Below are positions 52,349 through 60,322 of a stretch of 64,000 nucleotides of DNA, in pieces (positions within the stretch are counted from its first letter, which is position 1; every line of letters begins with the position of its first letter). The DNA is from Gemmatimonadota bacterium (GTDB lineage Bacteria; Gemmatimonadota; Gemmatimonadetes; Gemmatimonadales; Gemmatimonadaceae). The notes below the pieces were generated by a model. That model worked only from the letters and a program-made list of their open reading frames with translations, searched no databases and was not told the origin of the DNA. The position numbers and the translations under genes were made by a program. The DNA is taken from positions 1 through 64,000 of the forward strand of contig CANHTA010000003.1 of NCBI GenBank assembly GCA_947463135.1, read 5' to 3'.

Positions 52349-53176
52349 TTATTTGAAGCCAGCCGCAGCCGCCCGCACCGCCGGGTCCATGGGCGGAAAC
52401 ACCGAGGTGGTGGACTCGAGCGTCTCCACGAGCATGCGTGCGATGAGATAATTGCGCACCGCCTTGTCGTCGGCGGGAACGACATACCACGGGGCCCACG
52501 GGGTGCTGCAGCGCCGGAGCATCTCGCGATAGGCCTCGGTGTACGCGTCCCAGTGATCGCGATCCGTGAGGTCCTCCAAGCGGAACTTCCAGTTCTTCCG
52601 GGGATCATCGAGACGCGCTTGCAAGCGCTGGTGCTGCTCTTCGCGCGAAATGTGCAGCATGCACTTCCGGATAATCACGCCGCTGTCGGTGAGCATCCGT
52701 TCGAACGTGTTGATGTGGTCGTATCGTGCCCGCCATACCGACTCCGGCACCAACTCACGGACGCGCACCGCCAGCACGTCTTCGTAATGCGAGCGGTTGA
52801 ACACGCCCACCATGCCGCGCGGGGGCACCACCTGGTGGACGCGCCAGAGGAAGTCATGACGGAGTTCCAGTGGCGTGGGTGGACCGAAGGCCGCGACCTG
52901 CACGCCAATGGGATTAAACGCACCATACACCGTTTTGATGACGCCATCTTTTCCTGCGGCATCACGCCCCTGCAATACGAGCAACAGCGCGCGCCGTCCG
53001 TCGGCGTAAAAGGCTTCCTGTAACTCCTGCAATCGTGCCAGCAGCGCACTGGTAGCGGCGATCAGCTCCGTTTTGTTGATCGGCAGGTCGATGCTGGCGG
53101 CCTTACTGCCCAACTTGATTTTCAGCCCGCGGTCCACCGGAGTGAGACGAAGCGCGGCGAAGCCATTGGACATCAT
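52349..53176 (-). CDS. ppk2: Polyphosphate kinase 2 family protein
   Basis: About 275 residues of the P-loop PPK2 family, transferring phosphate between polyphosphate and nucleotides. Walker A is GRDAAGKDGVIK and the Walker B / lid region is FNRSHYEDVLAVRVRELVP. The C-terminal WYVVPADDKAVRNYLIARML is characteristic of the family. Length suits a one-domain enzyme that phosphorylates nucleoside mono- or diphosphates. The start at 53176 or 53173 (tandem ATGs) overlaps the stop of the upstream PPOX gene, so translation is coupled. The track frame running to 53389 is rejected because it overlaps that gene. Confidence 0.92.
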   Translation of the reverse strand: MMSNGFAALRLTPVDRGLKIKLGSKAASIDLPINKTELIAATSALLARLQELQEAFYADGRRALLLVLQGRDAAGKDGVIKTVYGAFNPIGVQVAAFGPPTPLELRHDFLWRVHQVVPPRGMVGVFNRSHYEDVLAVRVRELVPESVWRARYDHINTFERMLTDSGVIIRKCMLHISREEQHQRLQARLDDPRKNWKFRLEDLTDRDHWDAYTEAYREMLRRCSTPWAPWYVVPADDKAVRNYLIARMLVETLESTTSVFPPMDPAVRAAAAGFK

Positions 53177-53625
53177 GGACTCGCGTTGATGGTTGCCGCC
53201 CGGCCGGTGAGCTCCAGCACGGCGATGACAAATGCCAGTTCCCGCCCCGGGGTGGGATCGTCGTCGCCGAAGGCGGTGGGTACCAGCGACCGGAACATGG
53301 CGACCGCCTCCGCATACTGCCGGGCCTCCTGCGGCGAGCCTTCGGGGTCGGGAAAGGCGATGCGCCCATGCACCACGACACTGCGCCACGAGAACAGGGC
53401 GTCCACCTCGTCAACCTCGAACGCTACCCATGGATGATGGGCGAGCACGGTGACCTTGGCGCCGCGCTGTGTGCGACCGTAGATGAACCCGTTCGCATAC
53501 ACGTAGTGAATGGGCTCGATATCAACGCGGTCACGAAAGGTGAAAGCCATCCGACCGACATGCTGCGAGGCGAGGAGCGCTTCGCACTCCGCGCGATCGA
53601 GTACATGGAACTGAGGCTGTTGCAT
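53173..53625 (-). CDS. Pyridoxamine 5'-phosphate oxidase-fold (flavin-binding) protein
   Basis: A 150-residue split-barrel protein of the PPOX-like family, many of which bind FMN, F420 or haem. Family features are VLDRAECEALLASQHVGRMAF, IEPIHYVYANGFIYGRT, WVAFEVDEVDALFSWRSVVVHGRI and a C-terminal FVIAVLELTGRAA. Cofactor and substrate cannot be read. It is the middle gene of a three-gene operon: its start overlaps the CDF transporter stop by one base and its stop overlaps the ppk2 start. Confidence 0.85.
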   Translation of the reverse strand: MQQPQFHVLDRAECEALLASQHVGRMAFTFRDRVDIEPIHYVYANGFIYGRTQRGAKVTVLAHHPWVAFEVDEVDALFSWRSVVVHGRIAFPDPEGSPQEARQYAEAVAMFRSLVPTAFGDDDPTPGRELAFVIAVLELTGRAATINASP

Positions 53626-54530
53626 CAGGACTCCTCCATCGGCTCAAACGGCTCCATGTGGATGAGGACTCCCATGGCCGCCGGGACCCGCTGCCGTATC
53701 GCGGTTTTTACCATACCCGAGAGAATGTGGGCATCGTGCAGGGAAAGCGCAGGATCAGCCTGGACATGGATATCTACATAGAAGGCCGTCCCGGATTTGC
53801 GGATTTTCAGTTTTTCAATCGCCCGCACCCCAACCGTGGCCAGCGCGGCGTTGGAGACGGTGGCCATCACTTCGGGTTCCGGAGCGCGGTCCATGAGATC
53901 GTGCAGGGCGGTACGCAGCAGGAGCGACCCATTCACAAGGATGACGCCGGCTGCCACGAGGGCAGCCCAGTCGTCGGCGGGCTCCCAGCCGGGGCCGCCG
54001 ATGAGGGCCGCGGTGATGCCGAGGAACGCCGCTCCTGAGCTGATGGCGTCGGCGCGATGGTGCCAGGCATCCGCGGTGACGGCCACGCTGCCTGAGGCCT
54101 CACCAACCACGGACACCCGCTTGGCGAGCTGGGACTTCACCACGATGACCGCCGCCAACACCAGCAGCGTCCACCACGCTGGCGCATGATGCGGCGTCCG
54201 GATTTCCGTAATCGCCTCCACCGCGATGCCAACGGCGGCCCCGAGCATCATGGCCGCCACCGCTGCGGCCGCGAGCGCCTCTGCCCGCCCGTAGCCAAAG
54301 GGGTAGTGCTCGTCGGGGTCGCGACTGGCAATGTGAAGGCCGCTCCACACCACCAAAGAGCCCACCGTATCGGTGGCACTCTCCACGGCGTCCGCGACCA
54401 AGGCATAGGAGTTGCCCAGCAACCCAGCCAGCAGTTTGATCACGGCCAGCCCGGCGTTCATCACAATCCCAAGTTGCGCCAAGCGCTGGGACTGCGTCGC
54501 AGAGGGACGGGAGGCGGGTGCCACACTCAT
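53625..54530 (-). CDS. Cation diffusion facilitator (CDF) family metal transporter
   Basis: About 301 residues with six membrane helices and a cytoplasmic C-terminal domain. Metal-site motifs are visible in helix 2 (DAVESATDTVGSLVVW) and helix 5 (AWHHRADAISSGAAF), giving a DxxxD / HxxxD type site. A phosphorylation-independent C-terminal ferredoxin-like domain is marked by YVDIHVQADPALSLHDAH. CDF proteins export Zn, Fe, Mn or Co to the periplasm in exchange for protons. The HxxxD/DxxxD pair does not decide the metal. First gene of the operon with the PPOX-fold and ppk2 genes. Confidence 0.9.
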   Translation of the reverse strand: MSVAPASRPSATQSQRLAQLGIVMNAGLAVIKLLAGLLGNSYALVADAVESATDTVGSLVVWSGLHIASRDPDEHYPFGYGRAEALAAAAVAAMMLGAAVGIAVEAITEIRTPHHAPAWWTLLVLAAVIVVKSQLAKRVSVVGEASGSVAVTADAWHHRADAISSGAAFLGITAALIGGPGWEPADDWAALVAAGVILVNGSLLLRTALHDLMDRAPEPEVMATVSNAALATVGVRAIEKLKIRKSGTAFYVDIHVQADPALSLHDAHILSGMVKTAIRQRVPAAMGVLIHMEPFEPMEES

Positions 54531-54692
54531 CTAAGCGGGGAACGGAAGGAGACGAAACACGGTTGCCGTGCGTCCTACACGGCGTAAGTTACTGACAGCG
54601 GTGCGCGGACACACTGCTATCGATGATGTCCTTAACAGGCTCATCATGCTATGGGTCCGCTTACCTCAAAGCACACTTTATTCGGGAGGCCT

Positions 54693-55724
54693 ATGCGAAA
54701 GCTGCACTCGTTCATCTTTGGCGCAACGCTCACAGTCGCGCTGCCGGCGACCGTCTTCGCCCAGCGTCAGGGCGCCATCGAAATCGGCGGTTTCGGCCGC
54801 TTCAGCAAGTTCGCTGACACCCTGAAGCTGGATAGCGGGCTCGGCGTTGGTGGTCGGGTTGGTATCTATGCGTTCAAGAACTGGCTCGTGGAAATGGAGC
54901 TCAGCTACGCAGATCTCGACGTGAACGCGCCGCGCACTGGCCAGGCGGCCCGCGACACGCTCAACTCGGTGTCGCATGCGCTGTGGTCGTACCGCTTGAC
55001 GTACAACCACCCCGTCTCTGACCGCCTGAAGCTGCTGGCTGGCGCCGGGTACGGCTACGATGCCTACGGCCGTGCGCGCACCGTGGCGCCGCGTGGTGGC
55101 GGCCCGCAGGGGCTGCTGGGTATGCGGTTCATCATCAATAACCGCCTCTCCGCGCGTGTTGAGGGCACCGGCACCTACATCATGCCCGCCGACGCCGACG
55201 CCAAGCCGGTGGCCCGTGCTTCCGCGCTCAACCTGGGCGCACAGGCCGGCCTGAGCATGTCGTTCTTCACTGAAGGGCCGAAGCCCCCGCGCACCGTGAC
55301 GGATACGGTGCGGATTACGCGGCGGGACACGATCTACGTGAACCGGATCGATACGCTCCGTCTCACGGGGCCGGCGCCGCGTCCTGTGGTCATCGGCGCG
55401 GTGAACTTCGCGTTCAACAAGAGCGACCTCTCGAACGAAGCCAAGACGATCCTGGACGCCATTGCGGCGTCGTTGGTCGATCCCTCGAACTCGGCGCGGA
55501 CGATTACCGTTACCGGTAACACCGACGCGATCGGCTCGGAGCGCTTCAACAGCACGCTGGGTCAGAGCCGTGCCGATCAGGCCAAGGCGTATCTGGTGTC
55601 GAAGGGGGTAGCGGAGTCGCGTGTGGTGGCGCGCACGCAGGGTGAGAAGGACCCGATCGCGCCCAACACCACCACCGATGGCCGCGCGTCAAACCGTCGT
55701 GTGCTGGTGATGCTGACCAACTAG
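54693..55724 (+). CDS. OmpA-family outer-membrane protein
   Basis: About 343 residues; GGGAGG lies 4 bases before the ATG at 54693, which starts a signal peptide (LHSFIFGATLTVALPATVFAQ). The N-terminal half is an eight-strand-type barrel. A short linker (VTDTVRITRRDTIYVNRIDTLRL) leads to the C-terminal peptidoglycan-binding OmpA domain with NFAFNKSDLSNEAKTILDAIA, TVTGNTDAIGSERFNSTLGQSRA and TDGRASNRRVLVML. The Asp and Arg that bind diaminopimelate are present in the last two motifs. Likely an abundant structural link between outer membrane and wall. A strong terminator follows. Confidence 0.92.
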   Translation: MRKLHSFIFGATLTVALPATVFAQRQGAIEIGGFGRFSKFADTLKLDSGLGVGGRVGIYAFKNWLVEMELSYADLDVNAPRTGQAARDTLNSVSHALWSYRLTYNHPVSDRLKLLAGAGYGYDAYGRARTVAPRGGGPQGLLGMRFIINNRLSARVEGTGTYIMPADADAKPVARASALNLGAQAGLSMSFFTEGPKPPRTVTDTVRITRRDTIYVNRIDTLRLTGPAPRPVVIGAVNFAFNKSDLSNEAKTILDAIAASLVDPSNSARTITVTGNTDAIGSERFNSTLGQSRADQAKAYLVSKGVAESRVVARTQGEKDPIAPNTTTDGRASNRRVLVMLTN

Positions 55725-55750
55725 GTCGCGCGCTGGTTCCGGAATACGGC

Positions 55751-55792
55751 GAACGCCGCGCTGATCTTCGGATCGGCGCGGCGTTCGTGTTC
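55751..55792 (+). terminator. Strong terminator with UUCG tetraloop after the OmpA gene
   Basis: GAACGCCGCGC-TGATC pairs with GATCG-GCGCGGCGTTC around a TTCG loop closed by C-G, followed by GTGTTCT. The stem is 16 bp with one G-T pair. Confidence 0.8.
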
Positions 55793-55815
55793 TGGCCCGT
55801 TAGATTGCGCGGGGT

Positions 55816-56802
55816 ATGCACAGCTCACCCCCTCCTCCGCCGGCCTCACCGCCGGCTGCCCCCGCCATGTCCAAGGGCTCCCCCAAGCCGGCCACCGTCT
55901 CCCACCGGCTCGAGTACGCCGCAACGCGGGTCGCGGTATTCGGGCTGCGACTGCTGGGCTGGCGTGGTGCAAGCTGGGTGGGCGGGCTGCTTGGTCGCCT
56001 CGTGTACCGCCCCATTGGCATTCGGGCGGGCGTGGTGGAACGCCAGATCGCCGCCGCCTTCCCCGAGTTCGCACCGGCACGCGTGATTGAGGTGGCGCGC
56101 CGCTCCTACGACAGCTTGGGGCGCACCTCCATTGAGACGGCGGTCCTCCCCGGTACCACAGCGCAGGCGGTGCGTGATCGCGTGGAGCGCGTGGTTGGGT
56201 GGGAGCTGGTGGAGGCGGCCATGGCCGAGGGGAACGGGCTGCTTATCGTCACCGGCCATCTGGGCAACTGGGAGTTCGGCGGCGCCTACTTCGCCGCCCG
56301 CGGTATCCCCATCGACGTGGTGGCTCGCGGCATGGCCAACCCGATTTTCGACGCCTATCTCACGCGGACGCGTCGGCAAATCGGCATGGAGGTTATCCAC
56401 GACAAAGACGCCGTGCGGCGCACCCCCCGCTCACTCCGGGAGAATCGCGCCATCGCCTTTGTGAGCGATCACGATGCGCTGGGACTGGCGAGTACATTCG
56501 TCCCGTTTTTCGGCCGGCCCGCAAAAACGCCACGCGGTCCCGCGGTGTTTGCGCTGCGCTTTGCGGCGCCCACGGTGTTTGTGGCGGTGGTCCGCCAGCC
56601 GAGTGGACGCTACGCGATTCTGATTGAACCGGTGGAGGTGCAACACACCGGCGATCGTGAGTCGGACATCGATGCGATCGTGTTGCGCTACACGCAGATT
56701 CTTGAGCGTCTCGTGCGTGAGTATCCCGAGCAGTACTTCTGGCAGCATCGGCGCTGGCGCCGTCAGCCGCCCGATACCCCGCCGCACTTGCGCGAGCCGT
56801 GA
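55816..56802 (+). CDS. LpxL/HtrB-like lysophospholipid (lipid A) acyltransferase
   Basis: About 328 residues. A proline-rich N-terminus may be part of the protein or reflect a later start (ATG 55867). A membrane-proximal helical segment is followed by the catalytic HxxxxE motif in VTGHLGNWEFGG. Then come the family stretches IDVVARGMANPIFDAYLTRTRRQ and SLRENRAIAFVSDHDALG, where LpxL usually has a DQ/DHD element, and FFGRPAKTPRGPAVFALR. It probably adds a secondary acyl chain to a lipid A-like or other glycolipid on the inner leaflet. The stop is seven bases before mtgA. Confidence 0.85.
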   Translation: MHSSPPPPPASPPAAPAMSKGSPKPATVSHRLEYAATRVAVFGLRLLGWRGASWVGGLLGRLVYRPIGIRAGVVERQIAAAFPEFAPARVIEVARRSYDSLGRTSIETAVLPGTTAQAVRDRVERVVGWELVEAAMAEGNGLLIVTGHLGNWEFGGAYFAARGIPIDVVARGMANPIFDAYLTRTRRQIGMEVIHDKDAVRRTPRSLRENRAIAFVSDHDALGLASTFVPFFGRPAKTPRGPAVFALRFAAPTVFVAVVRQPSGRYAILIEPVEVQHTGDRESDIDAIVLRYTQILERLVREYPEQYFWQHRRWRRQPPDTPPHLREP

Positions 56803-56809
56803 CCGCGTG

Positions 56810-57550
56810 ATGGCCGCGCGGAGAAGCCGCTTCCGGCGCGTGATAACGCGCATGGCATTCGGTGTGGGTGCACTCATGGTGCTGCCCGTTCCGTTCATTT
56901 TGCTGTGTGCGGTGGTGCAGCCACCGGTGACCTCGGTGATGCTGCGGCACGTGGTGGCGCGAACCATCAAAGGAGAACGGCCCATCTGGCCGGCGCACAC
57001 CACGGTGTCACGCGGCCAATTGTCACCTGCGCTGCGACGCGCCGTGCTCGCCTCCGAGGACGACCGGTTCTATCTCCACTTCGGCATCGACGTGGTGGAA
57101 ATCCAAAACGCCCTGGATCGGCAGCGTCGTGGAGGCAAGCTGCGTGGCGCCTCCACCCTCACGCAGCAGGTGGCGAAGAACCTGTTCCTGTGGAACGGTC
57201 GCTCGTTTGTCCGGAAGGGGATTGAAGCCTACCTCGCCGTGTTGCTTGAGCTGTTGCTGACGAAGGAGCGCATCCTCGATCTCTACCTGAATCTGGCGGA
57301 GTGGGGACCGAACACCTTTGGCGCCGAAGCCGCCGCACGACTGCACTTTCGCAAAAGCGCCGCCTCGCTCACGCGCGACGAAGCGGCGCGATTAGCGGCG
57401 ATTCTCCCGGCACCGCGACGCTGGTCGCCCAAGGGCTCCATCGCCACACGACGGGCGGCAACCATTTTGGCACGCATGCAGTACGCGGCCCCGAAAACCG
57501 AAGCACCACCGCCCACCAAAAAGCGGCGACGCCGCGCGGGAGATAACTAG
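56810..57550 (+). CDS. mtgA: Monofunctional biosynthetic peptidoglycan transglycosylase
   Basis: About 246 residues: a membrane anchor (FGVGALMVLPVPFILLCAVV) and a family 51 glycosyltransferase domain polymerising lipid II. Motifs in order are ASEDDRFYLHFGID with the catalytic Glu, GASTLTQQVAKNLFLWN, RKGIEAYLAVLLELLLTKERILDLYLNLAEWG and RLAAILPAPRRWSP. The C-terminus is a basic tail (PTKKRRRRAGDN). There is no transpeptidase domain, so it is a stand-alone glycosyltransferase. It starts seven bases after the acyltransferase gene; the track frame from 56624 is out of register with that gene and rejected. Confidence 0.92.
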   Translation: MAARRSRFRRVITRMAFGVGALMVLPVPFILLCAVVQPPVTSVMLRHVVARTIKGERPIWPAHTTVSRGQLSPALRRAVLASEDDRFYLHFGIDVVEIQNALDRQRRGGKLRGASTLTQQVAKNLFLWNGRSFVRKGIEAYLAVLLELLLTKERILDLYLNLAEWGPNTFGAEAAARLHFRKSAASLTRDEAARLAAILPAPRRWSPKGSIATRRAATILARMQYAAPKTEAPPPTKKRRRRAGDN

Positions 57551-57592
57551 CGCGCGAGGTGGCGGAGCGGGGTGGCTGTTATGCCTTCGGGT

Positions 57593-58372
57593 TTACGAGC
57601 CGATGACCAAGCCACCGTCTACCGAGAGCACGGCCCCGTTAATGAAGGCGGCGTGGTCGGAGACCAGAAAGCAGTAGGCATTGGCGACGTCCTCCGGCGA
57701 GCCGACCCGACCCACTGGGGTGTGTGCCTGCATGGCCTCCAGTGCGGCCGCTGGCATCTTGGCAGTCATCTCGGTGGCAATAAAGCCGGGGGCAATAGCG
57801 TTCACGGTAATGTTGCGCCGTCCGAGCTCCCGCGCCCACACCTGCGTCATACCGATCACACCGGTTTTCGACGCCACATAGTTGGTTTGACCGAAGTTGC
57901 CATGATGGGCCACCACCGATGATGCGCTCACGATGCGTCCCCCGCCGCGCTTGAGCATCTCGGGAACGACGGCCTGCGTGCAGAGATAAACGCCCTTGAG
58001 GTTCACTGCCACGACCGCATCGAAGTCGTCATCGGTCATACCACCGGCGATCAATCCGTCCTTCACGCGGATGAGCTGCGCATCACGGGTGATGCCGGCG
58101 TTATTGATGAGGATATCAATCCCCCCGTAGTGATTCACGGTGGCCACCACCGCGGCCTCAACGCTGGCACGCTGGGTGACGTCGGCCTCGATGAAGTACA
58201 CATCCAGCCCCTCGGCAGCGAGCGCAACCGCCGTAGCTTCCCCCGTTGTGCGTACGCGGTCCCAAATCGCCACGCGGGCGCCACTCTGTGCCAGTCGACG
58301 CGCCGTCGCGCGTCCAATACCTGCGGCGCCACCTGTAACCACGGCCACGCGCGATGTCAGATCGATATGCAT
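57593..58372 (-). CDS. FabG-type short-chain dehydrogenase/reductase
   Basis: About 259 residues beginning at MHIDLTSRVAVVTGG. The classical SDR motifs are TGGAAGIGRA for cofactor binding, NNAGITRDAQL, the catalytic serine in SASSVVAHHGNFGQ, and the YVASK Tyr/Lys. The C-terminal PGFIATEMT and FINGAVLSVDGG are typical of 3-oxoacyl-ACP or acetoacetyl-CoA reductases (FabG/PhbB type), with NADPH the likely donor. The exact acyl substrate is not readable. It is convergent with mtgA and divergent from the gene at 58.5 kb. Confidence 0.88.
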   Translation of the reverse strand: MHIDLTSRVAVVTGGAAGIGRATARRLAQSGARVAIWDRVRTTGEATAVALAAEGLDVYFIEADVTQRASVEAAVVATVNHYGGIDILINNAGITRDAQLIRVKDGLIAGGMTDDDFDAVVAVNLKGVYLCTQAVVPEMLKRGGGRIVSASSVVAHHGNFGQTNYVASKTGVIGMTQVWARELGRRNITVNAIAPGFIATEMTAKMPAAALEAMQAHTPVGRVGSPEDVANAYCFLVSDHAAFINGAVLSVDGGLVIGS

Positions 58373-58506
58373 GCGCGCGAAGCTATCGCGCACCGTGCGC
58401 GAGGCAAGGGCGTCGCAGCGATTCCCCTTGGTTCACCTCGAACGCGCGGTTACACTCACAAGACGTCACGTCTCCGTGCCGCCGGTGTGCTCTACTTCAC
58501 TAATTC

Positions 58507-59688
58507 GTGCTCACGCGCTGCCTTTCTATGGTATTCCGTCCGTCCTCTTCGCTTCTGCTCGCCGCGACGATCGCCGGCAGCACCCTGATATTCCCGCGAC
58601 ACGCGGATGCAAGCGCGCACGCTTCCGCTGCGGCATCTACGCCTGCCTCCACGCGGCTGCAGGCGACGGGTTCGTCGGAGGCGGTTGAGCAACCGGCGAC
58701 GACGGCGCGCCAGACCCCATCAAAGCCGGCGGCGAAAAAGTCAGCCAAGACCTCAGCCAAGAAATCGGCCAAGAAGTCGTCGCAGCAGAAGGCCAAGCCA
58801 TCCGGCGGCGCGCTGGGGCCCACGGCGGGCAATCAGCACCTCGCCTTCAAGAACGTGGGCAGCGACCTCGATTCACTATGGCCCGTGAAGACGGCGCCTG
58901 CTCTCCCGGGGTCCATTTTCCCGGCGAAGCGCGTGCTGGCCTACTACGGCAATCCGCTCTCCAAGCGTATGGGCATCCTCGGCGAGTTTGAAACGAACGA
59001 CATGCTCGCCAAGCTCATGGACGATGCGGCCGAGTGGACTCGGCTCGACCCGGCGCACCCCGTGCAGCCGGCGTTGCACCTTATCGCCATGGTGGCCAAC
59101 CCGACCCCGGGACCGAGCGGGAAGTATCGCACACGGATGGACAGCGCGCTGATTGAGAAGGTGTACGGGTGGGCCAAGTCGAAGAATGCCCTGCTCTTCG
59201 TGGACCTTCAGGTTGGCCAGAGCACGCTGCAAGAGGAATTGCCGTGGATTGAGAAGTTCCTCATGCGCCCCGATGTGCATTTGGGGATCGATCCCGAGTT
59301 CTCCATGAAAACGAGTGGGGCCATTCCGGGGCGGAAGGTGGGGACGTACGACGCCGCCGACATCAACTACGCTATCCGGTTCCTGGGCAAGTTGGTGGAG
59401 AAGCATAAGCTGCCCCCGAAGATTCTCGTGGTGCATCGCTTCACCCCGAAGGGCGTCACCAACGCGCGCAAGATCACGCTGGACCCCAAGGTGCAGGTGG
59501 TGATGCACATGGATGGTTTCGGCGCTCCCGCGGTGAAGCGGGATACCTACTACCGCGACATCAAGCGGGAGCCGGTGCAGTTCACGGGGTGGAAGCAGTT
59601 TACCAAGGCCAAGAACGATAATCCGCGGACCTCGCGCGAAGCGATCTTGCGCCTCTGGCCCACACCGCTGTACATCCAAGTGCAGTAG
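58507..59688 (+). CDS. Secreted protein of unknown function with a Lys/Ala-rich linker
   Basis: About 393 residues. The start is uncertain: ATG 58528 (MVFRPSSSLLLAATIAG) would give a cleaner signal peptide than 58507. After a Ser/Ala-rich region comes a striking basic linker (KPAAKKSAKTSAKKSAKK) resembling the tail of histone H1 or Hc1-type proteins. The C-terminal about 280 residues form an alpha/beta domain with AKRVLAYYGNPLSKRMGILG, LLFVDLQVGQSTLQEEL, HLGIDPEFSM and ILVVHRF, consistent with a TIM-barrel glycoside-hydrolase-like fold. No named family can be assigned. It is followed 67 bp later by the oxidoreductase operon on the same strand but need not belong to it. Confidence 0.7.
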   Translation: MLTRCLSMVFRPSSSLLLAATIAGSTLIFPRHADASAHASAAASTPASTRLQATGSSEAVEQPATTARQTPSKPAAKKSAKTSAKKSAKKSSQQKAKPSGGALGPTAGNQHLAFKNVGSDLDSLWPVKTAPALPGSIFPAKRVLAYYGNPLSKRMGILGEFETNDMLAKLMDDAAEWTRLDPAHPVQPALHLIAMVANPTPGPSGKYRTRMDSALIEKVYGWAKSKNALLFVDLQVGQSTLQEELPWIEKFLMRPDVHLGIDPEFSMKTSGAIPGRKVGTYDAADINYAIRFLGKLVEKHKLPPKILVVHRFTPKGVTNARKITLDPKVQVVMHMDGFGAPAVKRDTYYRDIKREPVQFTGWKQFTKAKNDNPRTSREAILRLWPTPLYIQVQ

Positions 59689-59755
59689 CGCCTCGCGCGG
59701 CCGTTCACCGCCGTCGGGGTGTGCGTCCACCTTCCCGACGGACACGGCCTCGCGC

Positions 59756-60322
59756 ATGCAACGACGAGAACTTTTGAAGATGGCGGCCGCTGCGGCCGCT
59801 CTCACCCTCCTTCCCAATGAAGCGCAGGCGGCATGGGCGCAGGCCCTGCCGCGCGAGGGTAGCAGAGCGGCGCAACCCGTGGCGCTGCTCACCGCCGAGC
59901 AGCGGGCCACGCTCGCCGCGGTCGCTGACGCCATCATCCCCCGCACCGACACCCCCAGTGCCACCGATGTGGGGGTACTGGCGTGGATCGAGGTGATCAT
60001 GGCCGACTACTACACCGAGGCCGACCGGCGCGCCCTCACCACGGGGCTCGACGCCATCGATGCGCAGGCGCGCGCGATTGCCGGACAGCCGCTCTCCGCC
60101 CTTGCGGGTGACACGCTCACGCTGGTGATGAACGCGCTGGACACGCCGTATGATCGCAATGCCCCCGCCGCACGCGGGTACTCCCGCGTGAAGGGGCTGG
60201 TGATTCACGGCTACTTCACCAGCGAGCCGGTTCAGCGCAACGTGTTACGCACCGAAATCATGCCGGGTCGCTTTGATGGTGCCGCCGACATGCCCACGCG
60301 CAACGGAGGCCGCGATGAGTGA
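59756..60322 (+). CDS. Gluconate 2-dehydrogenase subunit 3 family protein
   Basis: About 188 residues with a twin-arginine leader (MQRRELLKMAAAAAALTLLP). The body has the family's helical pattern, with LTAEQRATLAAVADAIIPRTDTPSATDVGV near the start of the mature protein and GYFTSEPVQRNVLRTEI near the end. In characterised FAD-dependent gluconate, glucose or sorbitol dehydrogenases this small subunit escorts the GMC catalytic subunit through the Tat system and helps its maturation. It precedes and overlaps such a GMC gene by eight bases, so the pair is translationally coupled. Confidence 0.88.
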   Translation: MQRRELLKMAAAAAALTLLPNEAQAAWAQALPREGSRAAQPVALLTAEQRATLAAVADAIIPRTDTPSATDVGVLAWIEVIMADYYTEADRRALTTGLDAIDAQARAIAGQPLSALAGDTLTLVMNALDTPYDRNAPAARGYSRVKGLVIHGYFTSEPVQRNVLRTEIMPGRFDGAADMPTRNGGRDE

